Positions 1 to 5,647 of a stretch of DNA of 5,647 nt are shown here, one piece after another; position 1 is the first letter of the stretch; the number at the start of each line of letters is the position of its first letter. Under the pieces are notes generated by a model that searched no databases, was not told the origin of the DNA, and saw only the letters and a program-made list of their open reading frames with translations. The DNA comes from SZUA-22 sp039714835 (GTDB lineage Bacteria; Bacteroidota; Ignavibacteria; Ignavibacteriales; Melioribacteraceae). The DNA lies in NCBI GenBank assembly GCA_039714835.1, contig JBDLIN010000253.1, positions 1-5,647 of the forward strand. The letters are read 5' to 3'. A program made the translations under genes and the position numbers.

Positions 1-12
1 CACTAATTATAA

Positions 13-1698
13 ATGATAAAATCTGCCCAAAATAGAGAAAATAATCTACTCAATATGCTCGATTATCTTCTGCCGGAGAATGGTGGAAGAGATTATAGTA
101 TCCCCAAAATTCATACTCAAATTCCCACAAGAGTTGGGTTTGATATTTTCGATTACGATATGCTCTTCAATGATAGGGAGACAAAAAAGCTGATTCGTGA
201 AGGAAATACAATCGGTTGTTTCTATATTGAATCGCCCGGTATGCGCTCTCTTCTTAAACGACTTGACTGTGACACATTTGAAATGCTAACTGCAGCAAGT
301 TCTGTTATTCGCCCTGGTGTTGCCGAAAGTGGAATGATGAGAGAGTTTATTGAAAGACATAAAAAACCGGAACTCAGGAAATACTTGGTCCCAGAAATGA
401 AAGAGCATCTTGGTGAGACATACGGAGTAATGATCTACCAAGAAGATGTAATTAAAGTAGCTCATCATGTTGCCGGCCTTACACTTGAGGAGTCGGATCT
501 GCTGCGTCGTGCGATGAGCGGTAAGATGCGCTCGCACAAAGCTATGGAAAGTCTTTCCAATAAATTTTTTTCATCATGTGAAGAAAAGGGATATTCTAAA
601 AAAATTGCCTTGGAACTGTGGAGACAAATAGAATCCTTTGCTGGTTACGCTTTCAATAAAGCACACAGTGCCTCATTTGCTCTTGTATCATTTCAGGTTG
701 CTTACCTTAAAACACACTATCCCGCCGAATTTATGGCAAGTGTATTAAGCAACAGAGGCGGATACTATTCTGCAGCAGTTTATATTCAGGAAAGTAAACG
801 TATGGGTCTGCAAGTTTTGCTTCCTGATGTAAATCGAAGTGAATATGAATATTACGGTGTCAATAATATTGTTAGAATTGGTTTGATGGCAATAAAAAAT
901 CTTTCTCAAAATTCAATGGACAAAATCGTTAAAGAAAGAAAAAAAAATGGTAAATATGTTTCGCTCCCCGATTTCCTTGTCCGTACCAAACTTGCCTATG
1001 AAGAAACTGCGTTATTAATAAAATGTGGAGCAATGGATTCCCTTGCTGAAACACGTCCAACTCTAATGAGGTTATTAGATATTTATCTTTCTCACAGAAA
1101 ACTTTTGGATGAAAACAGCTCAGACCTTTTTGAATTTGAATCCTACAAACTTGAAGAAGAGATCAAAACGAATGTGCAATACAGCATTGCAGAGATCTGC
1201 AGAATAGAATATGAAACTCTTGGCTACATGGTGACGCGACATCCGCTGGAATTTTTTGATAAAGTACTGAAACGGAAAGATATAATTAAATCTGCTGCAA
1301 TGAATAACTACAACGGGCGTACGATCAAAATGGCAGGATGGTTCATGGCTTCAAAGCGTATCAAAACGAAGAAAGGAGAGATCATGAAATTCTTGTCGCT
1401 TGAAGATCTCACTGGAACATTTGAGGCGGTTATTTTCCCAGATACCTACAGAATTTTTGCTGAGAAAACTTTATCAATGGGTCCTTATCTTCTTGAAGGA
1501 AAAGTGGATATGGAAGACGGGCACAACTTAATTGTTTCAAAACTGGCAATCCTTTCTGCTAAGAGCTTTAATGCCGTTACACAGTGGGACAGTGTGGAAA
1601 ACAAATACTACGGTGATGTAGAGAAAGTTGAAGAAGAAGAATTCGAAATAGTTAATTCCCTTGGGAAAGAAAATCTGCGTTTAGCATATGCAGGCTAA
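13..1698 (+). CDS. dnaE: DNA polymerase III alpha subunit (DnaE), C-terminal half only; probable truncated gene
   Basis: This 561-residue product matches the second half of bacterial family C DNA polymerases, which are normally about 1,000-1,200 residues. Visible in order: an ESPGM segment (73-77), IRPGVAESGMMREFIE (99-114), the fingers block YGVMIYQEDV to LLRRAMSGK (137-171), FAGYAFNKAHSAS (209-221) with YPAEF (236-240), the helix-hairpin-helix region ending in CGAMDSL (about 315-344), and an OB fold (about 439-512, with EDLTGTFEAVIFPDTY). The PHP domain and the palm with the catalytic Asp pair (Asp401/Asp403 in E. coli) are absent. Asp17 sits roughly where the third catalytic Asp (E. coli Asp555) would fall, but its surroundings do not match. 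Stops at 4-6 and 10-12 close the frame upstream, and the 12 bases before the ATG hold no ribosome binding site, so the start is uncertain. The SGMMRE style resembles the shorter DnaE of Bacteroidetes-like bacteria, which I recall often lies near Y-family polymerase genes; no such gene is visible. Alone it cannot polymerise. Family call is very sure; functional status is not. Confidence 0.9.
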   Translation: MIKSAQNRENNLLNMLDYLLPENGGRDYSIPKIHTQIPTRVGFDIFDYDMLFNDRETKKLIREGNTIGCFYIESPGMRSLLKRLDCDTFEMLTAASSVIRPGVAESGMMREFIERHKKPELRKYLVPEMKEHLGETYGVMIYQEDVIKVAHHVAGLTLEESDLLRRAMSGKMRSHKAMESLSNKFFSSCEEKGYSKKIALELWRQIESFAGYAFNKAHSASFALVSFQVAYLKTHYPAEFMASVLSNRGGYYSAAVYIQESKRMGLQVLLPDVNRSEYEYYGVNNIVRIGLMAIKNLSQNSMDKIVKERKKNGKYVSLPDFLVRTKLAYEETALLIKCGAMDSLAETRPTLMRLLDIYLSHRKLLDENSSDLFEFESYKLEEEIKTNVQYSIAEICRIEYETLGYMVTRHPLEFFDKVLKRKDIIKSAAMNNYNGRTIKMAGWFMASKRIKTKKGEIMKFLSLEDLTGTFEAVIFPDTYRIFAEKTLSMGPYLLEGKVDMEDGHNLIVSKLAILSAKSFNAVTQWDSVENKYYGDVEKVEEEEFEIVNSLGKENLRLAYAG

Positions 1699-1726
1699 AA
1701 ACACACTACTGCTTACGACAAATTCT

Positions 1727-1755
1727 TTGACATTCTTTTAATATACGGGTATATT
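1727..1755 (+). promoter_or_regulatory. Predicted promoter of the DUF2339 gene
   Basis: TTGACA at 1727-1732 is separated by exactly 17 bases from TATATT at 1750-1755, nearly a consensus housekeeping promoter. The same bases also approach the Bacteroidetes pattern: TTG at 1727-1729, then 20 bases, then TATATTTC (1750-1757) against TAnnTTTG, differing only in the last base. Transcription would start near 1762 and give a leader of roughly 65 bases. A second perfect TATAAT lies at 1788-1793, but its -35 position (TTACTA at 1765-1770) is poor. The site lies in the gap after the dnaE fragment, which supports separate transcription of the downstream gene. This rests on sequence pattern only. Confidence 0.6.
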
Positions 1756-1817
1756 TCTTTAAGCTTACTATTTCCGCTCTTAGATAGTATAATCATGTTT
1801 CTACTAATAAATAATAC

Positions 1818-1822
1818 GAGGA
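1818..1822 (+). promoter_or_regulatory. Ribosome binding site GAGGA for the DUF2339 gene
   Basis: GAGGA lies six bases before the ATG at 1829, an ideal Shine-Dalgarno spacing. It fixes the start of the 771-residue membrane protein. It is the only clear ribosome binding site before any of the three genes. Confidence 0.75.
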
Positions 1823-1828
1823 ATAAAA

Positions 1829-4144
1829 ATGGGATTACTAATTGCATTAATTTTATTTTTAGCCATTCCAGTAATTATTGTTTGGGTGAAAGTTTATCAA
1901 AACTCGGGAAAAATTGATAGACTGAGAGGAGAATTAAAAAGTCTTCGTAGGCAAATAGATTCCCTTGAAAGGTCTAAATCAACACCTAAGACTGTAACCC
2001 CTCCTAAACAAGAGACAATAGCAGTAGAGCCTCAAACTCATATTAAAGTTGAAAAAGAGCAGCCCTCATTAGGAGAGCAGCTATTTTCTGATGCTCCTAT
2101 TAAGTCGGAAATTTGGGGAGGTATTTCTGAGAAATCATCATTATCTAAAAATGAATGGGAGTTATTCATTGGTGGAAAGGTTTTGAATAGATTAGGAGCA
2201 TTGGCTTTAGTAATTGGTTTCGGATTCTTTTTAAAATATGCTTTTGACAACAATATAATATCGGAAACCATTAGAGTTTTAATTGGAGTGCTTGTTGGAG
2301 TTGCGCTAGTCGCTGGCGGACTACGTTTTCATAAAAAGGAATTTAAAATATTCTCACAAGGTTTAGCAGGCTCTGGAATCTCAATTCTATATCTATCCGT
2401 TTATGCTTCTTTCAATTATTATCATCTGATCTCACAACCGTTAGCTTTTGGATTAATGTCGATAGTTACAATTATCACCTTTATGCAGGCATTTTATTAT
2501 AATTCAATGGCAGTTTCACTTCTTGGATGGGCTGGTGGATTTCTAACTCCATTTTTATTAAGTACTGGTGAAGCAAATGAAGTGGGTCTGTTTAGTTATA
2601 TTTTAATATTAGATGTGGGTTTAATAATTGTTGCTCTAAGAAAGGATTCTTGGGTAATTCTAGAAGCTTTAACAGTTGCAGCAACTTATGTAGTATTTTT
2701 TCTTTGGTATCAGGAATTTTACATCGAAAATAAATTGATAGTAGCCTCATTATTCCTTTCAGGATTCTGGTTGCTTTTTTATGCACTTAACTTAATCCAT
2801 GTATTTAGAGCTACAAGAACATCTGCTGAATTAAGGCAGATAGTTTTCTCAATCAATATTGCATTGTATTATCTTGGGTTATATTTGATTATTGATCCAG
2901 TTTATCATGAATGGATGGCTTTTATTACCTTTATGATCTCAGTAGTTTATTTTATTACGTTTAGCGTTGTAAGACATCAACAAAAAATGTTTACATATCA
3001 ACAAAACTTTGCTCTTTTGATTGCTATTTCCCTATTAACAATATCCATTCCTATTCAATTCGAGAAATTTATTACTGTATTATTCTGGGTGCTTGAGGCA
3101 GGAATTATCTTATGGATAGGAGTTAAAAGTGAATTAAAATTTGTTTGGATTACTGGATTAGCCCTAACACTGCTGGTGATATTAGATTTGATCACGATAC
3201 AAGACACTTTCAGTTATTCAATAGTAAAATCATTCAATCCTATTTTTAATATTAGAGCGCTAACATTGTTTTCAGTCGGACTTCTTTTTGGGATTGGTGC
3301 ATATTTGTTTTCAAATGCTGGTATTAAAAATTCAAATCAGTTCAGAATAGCTTTTAATTCTTTGCTGGCTACACTTCTTTTTCTTTTTATCACTGTTGAG
3401 ATTGGTGATTTCTTTCAAAAATTGGAGTTAATAGATACTAGCTATACTAAAGATCAAATACAATTTCAGAACTTTTTAAGTTGGTCACTAGGTTGTGTAA
3501 TTTTATCAATGGTTATTGTTTCCTTTGGATATTTTAAAAATCTAATTGAACTGATAATTACTGGAAAAATTGTTCTAGCTCTAGGTGTTTTGATGTCAAT
3601 TGTGATTGGAATTTCATATGTACCTGTTGAGAAATTTTTACTAGTTTTTAATTTTAGAAGTCTGATCCTTGTAGGTGTTCTTATTGGTTTAGTACTTCAT
3701 TTAATACTTATAAAGAAAAATGAAAATTTGTATGACTGGCTGGAAGATATTTATAAAACGTTACAAGTTGGAGTGATAATAGTTTGTTTAACATTGATAA
3801 CTGGTGAAATAAGAGATTATTATGAAAAAGAAATATTTTATTTGGATATAAATTCCTCAGCTTATTTGAGTATGATAAATCTTCAACAATTATTACTTTC
3901 GAGTAGTTGGCTTATAGTTTCTATTGGACTAATAATAATTGGAATTTGGCAGCGTAGTCAGTTGATTAGAACAACTTCTATTATAATTTTCGGTATAGCT
4001 ATCTTAAAGATATTTCTCTATGATCTTTCATTCTTAGAAACATTGTACCGAATATTCTCTTTTATTGGTTTGGGTATTGTTTTATTATTGGCATCTTATC
4101 TATATCAGAAGTATAAACATTTGATATTTGAACAGGAAAAATAA
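1829..4144 (+). CDS. DUF2339 family polytopic membrane protein
   Basis: The 771-residue product is a large inner-membrane protein of the DUF2339 family, whose function is unknown. Residues 1-20 form an N-terminal membrane anchor. Residues 26-48 are charged and heptad-like, probably a short coiled coil, and are followed by a Pro/Lys/Glu-rich linker (about 50-105). The family core begins at NEWELFIGGKVLNRLGALAL (108-127) and continues with GFGFFLKYAFDNN (130-142), the LLGWAGGFLTPFLLSTG block (231-247) and 20 or more hydrophobic segments. It ends with the family-typical LKIFLYDLSFLETLYRIFSF (726-745) and a short basic tail. Length and both ends look complete. The start is supported by GAGGA six bases upstream and a good promoter. 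The C-terminal third holds an internal repeat: FNIRAL (473-478) with TVEIGDFF (522-529) recurs as FNFRSL (607-612) with TGEIRDYY (658-665). No enzymatic motif is evident. A transport or envelope role is possible but unproven; neighbouring genes give no clue. Confidence 0.9.
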   Translation: MGLLIALILFLAIPVIIVWVKVYQNSGKIDRLRGELKSLRRQIDSLERSKSTPKTVTPPKQETIAVEPQTHIKVEKEQPSLGEQLFSDAPIKSEIWGGISEKSSLSKNEWELFIGGKVLNRLGALALVIGFGFFLKYAFDNNIISETIRVLIGVLVGVALVAGGLRFHKKEFKIFSQGLAGSGISILYLSVYASFNYYHLISQPLAFGLMSIVTIITFMQAFYYNSMAVSLLGWAGGFLTPFLLSTGEANEVGLFSYILILDVGLIIVALRKDSWVILEALTVAATYVVFFLWYQEFYIENKLIVASLFLSGFWLLFYALNLIHVFRATRTSAELRQIVFSINIALYYLGLYLIIDPVYHEWMAFITFMISVVYFITFSVVRHQQKMFTYQQNFALLIAISLLTISIPIQFEKFITVLFWVLEAGIILWIGVKSELKFVWITGLALTLLVILDLITIQDTFSYSIVKSFNPIFNIRALTLFSVGLLFGIGAYLFSNAGIKNSNQFRIAFNSLLATLLFLFITVEIGDFFQKLELIDTSYTKDQIQFQNFLSWSLGCVILSMVIVSFGYFKNLIELIITGKIVLALGVLMSIVIGISYVPVEKFLLVFNFRSLILVGVLIGLVLHLILIKKNENLYDWLEDIYKTLQVGVIIVCLTLITGEIRDYYEKEIFYLDINSSAYLSMINLQQLLLSSSWLIVSIGLIIIGIWQRSQLIRTTSIIIFGIAILKIFLYDLSFLETLYRIFSFIGLGIVLLLASYLYQKYKHLIFEQEK
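3239..4033 (+). repeat. Diverged internal protein repeat within the DUF2339 protein
   Basis: Residues about 471-595 and 605-735 of the membrane protein look like two copies of one unit of roughly 135 residues. Shared landmarks are FN[IF]R[AS]L near the start, T-x-E-I-x-D-[FY]-[FY] about 49-51 residues later, and an [LS]SW-led hydrophobic pair of segments near the end (W552 and W694). Glu524 and Glu660 are 136 residues apart. The segment from W420 to the LDL at 452-454 resembles the end of the second copy (W694 to YDL at 731-733), hinting at a third partial copy. The repeat is seen by eye in protein only; no DNA-level identity is evident. Confidence 0.55.
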
Positions 4145-4178
4145 AGTAGGAGATTATTACTTCTGAAATGTTAAAAAA

Positions 4179-4214
4179 CAAAACTGAACAAGTAATTAAT
4201 AATTAGTAGTTTTG
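4179..4214. repeat. 7-base perfect inverted repeat upstream of the PEGA/SUMF1 gene
   Basis: CAAAACT (4179-4185) is the exact reverse complement of AGTTTTG (4208-4214), with a 22-base loop. The loop contains TAATTA twice in direct repeat (4193-4198 and 4200-4205). The stem has only two G/C pairs and is not followed by a clean T run, so it is a weak terminator candidate for the DUF2339 gene. It could be an operator, since the right arm overlaps a possible -35 element (TTTGCA, 4211-4216). In DNA this AT-rich, such a repeat may also arise by chance. Confidence 0.35.
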
Positions 4215-4260
4215 CATAAATTTTATATAAACTAATAATATCGAAATTCTAAATTTTAAA

Positions 4261-5580
4261 ATGAGAAAGAATTATATGAAGCAATTTATTATAATCTCAA
4301 TATCATTATTAGTATTTAATTCTCTTTTTACACTTGCTCAGACCATCCCTGAAATGCAAGTTGTTGGTAAGGCAGAATATCTTCCAAATGAATTAGTTAA
4401 TAACAGGATAAAAGATGCCAAAGGCAATACATGTTCTAAACTTGTAATAGAAACGGATTTAGAAGGATTGAGTTTCAATTCGCCGAAAAAAATTGTAAAA
4501 ATTAATACATCTCCTGGAGAAATTAAACTATTCTTATCGCCAGAGGAAAAAACTGTCGAAGTATATAAAACGAATTACATGCCATTGATAATTGATTTAA
4601 ATAACCATGGTGTAAAGTTGGAAAGTGGAAAAGCATTCAAATTATCAATAACAAAATTAACCGATATTAATTTAGTTTCAGTTAGTATTGTTACATCACC
4701 AAAAGATGCTGTTTTATACGTTGATGATAAAGAAATGGATGGGAACCAAATTCATCCTTTACTATATGGTGAACATAAAATAGTTATACAAAAAGATGGC
4801 TATGAAGTTATTTATGATACAATTGATGTCACTTATAAAAACACAGAATTTATTTATGAACTTAAGAAATCTTTTGTTGAGGAGAAGCAGTATTCTAAAA
4901 TTGAAGAAAAAAAGAAAGTAATATCACCCAAAATGATTTTCGTTAAAGGTGGAAATTTCAAAATCAAAAACGATGACCTATCATTTAATACAGTTGTGAT
5001 CAATGATTTCTATATTGGTCAATTCGAAGTTACTTTTAAAGAATATGATTTCTTTTGTGAAAGTACTGGAAGAGATGAACCAAGCAGTAGTAGTTGGGGG
5101 AGAGGGAAACGCCCAGTAATAAATGTAACTTGGAATGATGCTTCAGAATATTGTAGATGGTTAAGTGATCACTTAGGGAAAAAGTGTAGGCTGCCTTCAG
5201 AGGTTGAGTGGGAATATGCTGCCAAAGGTGGACAATTGAGCCACAATTACGAATTTAGTGGAAGTGATGACATTGGTGATGTATGCTGGTATTGGATAAA
5301 CAATGGAAAGAAAACCAAGGAAGTTGGGACAAGAGAGCCAAATGAGTTGGATATTTTTGATATGAGTGGAAATGTATGGGAATGGTGCAACGATTGGTAT
5401 ACTGAAATTTTCGATCCAAATAAAACTCAAATATCTGCAGATAGTCAGGAATTCCGTGTGTTAAGGGGTGGTTCTTGGTATGACTATAATAATGCTTGTA
5501 CTGTTAAAAATCGTAACAAAGCTGAACCGGATCATTCCGATAATGATATTGGTTTTCGTGTTATCATAGAAGTTAATTGA
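4261..5580 (+). CDS. Secreted PEGA-domain protein with C-terminal SUMF1/FGE-like (formylglycine-generating enzyme-like) domain
   Basis: The 439-residue product begins with a signal peptide: a basic MRKNY..K start, a hydrophobic stretch (9-24), and likely cleavage after TLA (24-26). There is no lipobox Cys, so it is probably periplasmic or exported. Residues about 30-132 resemble an N-terminal beta-rich domain common in Bacteroidetes secreted proteins (D-x-x-G-x-x-C at 52-58, then a basic/hydrophobic strand pattern). Residues about 138-202 are a PEGA domain (TSPKDAVLYVDDKEMDG, LLYGEHKIVIQKDGYE). Residues about 222-436 are an FGE-sulfatase (SUMF1) fold: MIFVKGGNF, PVINVTWNDASEYCRWL, CRLPSEVEWEYAAKGG, DMSGNVWEWCNDWY, RVLRGGSW and GFRV. 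Of the catalytic cysteine pair of true FGE (Cys336/Cys341 in human), Cys413 aligns with the first while Arg418 occupies the second position. Formylglycine synthesis is therefore unlikely; binding or structural roles are more plausible. No Shine-Dalgarno precedes ATG 4261. The Met at residue 6 (4276) follows an AGAAAGAA stretch and is a possible alternative start that would still leave a signal peptide. Confidence 0.88.
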   Translation: MRKNYMKQFIIISISLLVFNSLFTLAQTIPEMQVVGKAEYLPNELVNNRIKDAKGNTCSKLVIETDLEGLSFNSPKKIVKINTSPGEIKLFLSPEEKTVEVYKTNYMPLIIDLNNHGVKLESGKAFKLSITKLTDINLVSVSIVTSPKDAVLYVDDKEMDGNQIHPLLYGEHKIVIQKDGYEVIYDTIDVTYKNTEFIYELKKSFVEEKQYSKIEEKKKVISPKMIFVKGGNFKIKNDDLSFNTVVINDFYIGQFEVTFKEYDFFCESTGRDEPSSSSWGRGKRPVINVTWNDASEYCRWLSDHLGKKCRLPSEVEWEYAAKGGQLSHNYEFSGSDDIGDVCWYWINNGKKTKEVGTREPNELDIFDMSGNVWEWCNDWYTEIFDPNKTQISADSQEFRVLRGGSWYDYNNACTVKNRNKAEPDHSDNDIGFRVIIEVN

Positions 5581-5647
5581 AAATGTTTAATTTTTAGTAT
5601 GATTGGTTAAGTTCCAGTTATTACAGCAAAAATAGGATTATAGCTTG

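Noticed and set aside
13..180. Split-intein C-terminal piece at the start of the DnaE fragment
   Set aside because: MIK resembles the first residues of some DnaE intein C-pieces, but there is no His-Asn followed by Cys or Ser, and the split point differs from that in cyanobacterial DnaE.
286..537. Minus-strand open frame of 83 codons inside the dnaE fragment
   Set aside because: It lies opposite strongly conserved DnaE fingers sequence and its product resembles no family I recognise.
2038..2786. Two minus-strand open frames (2038-2271 and 2592-2786) inside the DUF2339 gene
   Set aside because: Both are antisense to a clear coding frame and show no recognisable protein features.
4142..4166. 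Terminator hairpin after the DUF2339 gene (AAGTA...TACTT)
   Set aside because: The stem has only five AT-rich pairs and no T run follows it.
4211..4241. Promoter for the secreted protein (TTGCAT, 18 bases, TAATAT)
   Set aside because: The -10 match is partial and this AT-rich gap offers many equally good alternatives, including TATATA at 4224-4229 and TATAAA at 4226-4231.
5197..5430. Minus-strand open frame of 77 codons inside the SUMF1-like domain
   Set aside because: It is antisense to conserved motifs (EVEWEYAA to GNVWEW) and is a shadow frame.
5581..5647. Terminator or new gene start in the final 67 bases
   Set aside because: I see no stable inverted repeat, ribosome binding site or open frame of useful length before the window ends.

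Overview
The window carries three plus-strand genes in a row, in AT-rich DNA. It looks like a member of the Bacteroidetes/Chlorobi/Ignavibacteria group. The reasons are the 'IRPGVAESGMMREFIE' type of DnaE, a secreted protein joining an N-terminal Bacteroidetes-style domain to PEGA and SUMF1-like domains, a DUF2339 membrane protein, and the absence of a Shine-Dalgarno sequence before the third gene. This placement is inference from protein style; no rRNA or other marker is present.

Region 1 (13-1698) encodes the C-terminal half of a DNA polymerase III alpha subunit: fingers, helix-hairpin-helix region and OB fold. The PHP domain and the palm carrying the catalytic Asp pair are missing. Two in-frame stop codons lie directly upstream (4-6 and 10-12), so the frame cannot simply run in from outside the window. 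It is either the tail of a broken dnaE or, less likely, a split polymerase subunit.

Region 2 (1699-1828) is a 130-base gap with a strong promoter-like sequence (TTGACA, 17-base spacer, TATATT) and a good ribosome binding site. They serve the second gene (1829-4144), a 771-residue DUF2339 polytopic membrane protein of unknown function. The C-terminal part of this protein contains a visible internal repeat.

Region 3 (4145-4260) is a very AT-rich 116-base gap holding a 7-base inverted repeat but no convincing promoter or terminator. It is followed by a secreted PEGA plus SUMF1-like protein (4261-5580) that keeps only one of the two cysteines used by genuine formylglycine-generating enzymes. The last 67 bases hold nothing I can identify.

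The three genes share a strand, but gaps of 116-130 bases and dissimilar products argue against a single operon. I see no functional link between the polymerase fragment and the two envelope proteins. I found no tRNA, rRNA, CRISPR array, transposase or attachment site. No clearly new multi-gene system is visible; the headless polymerase is the most unusual item.
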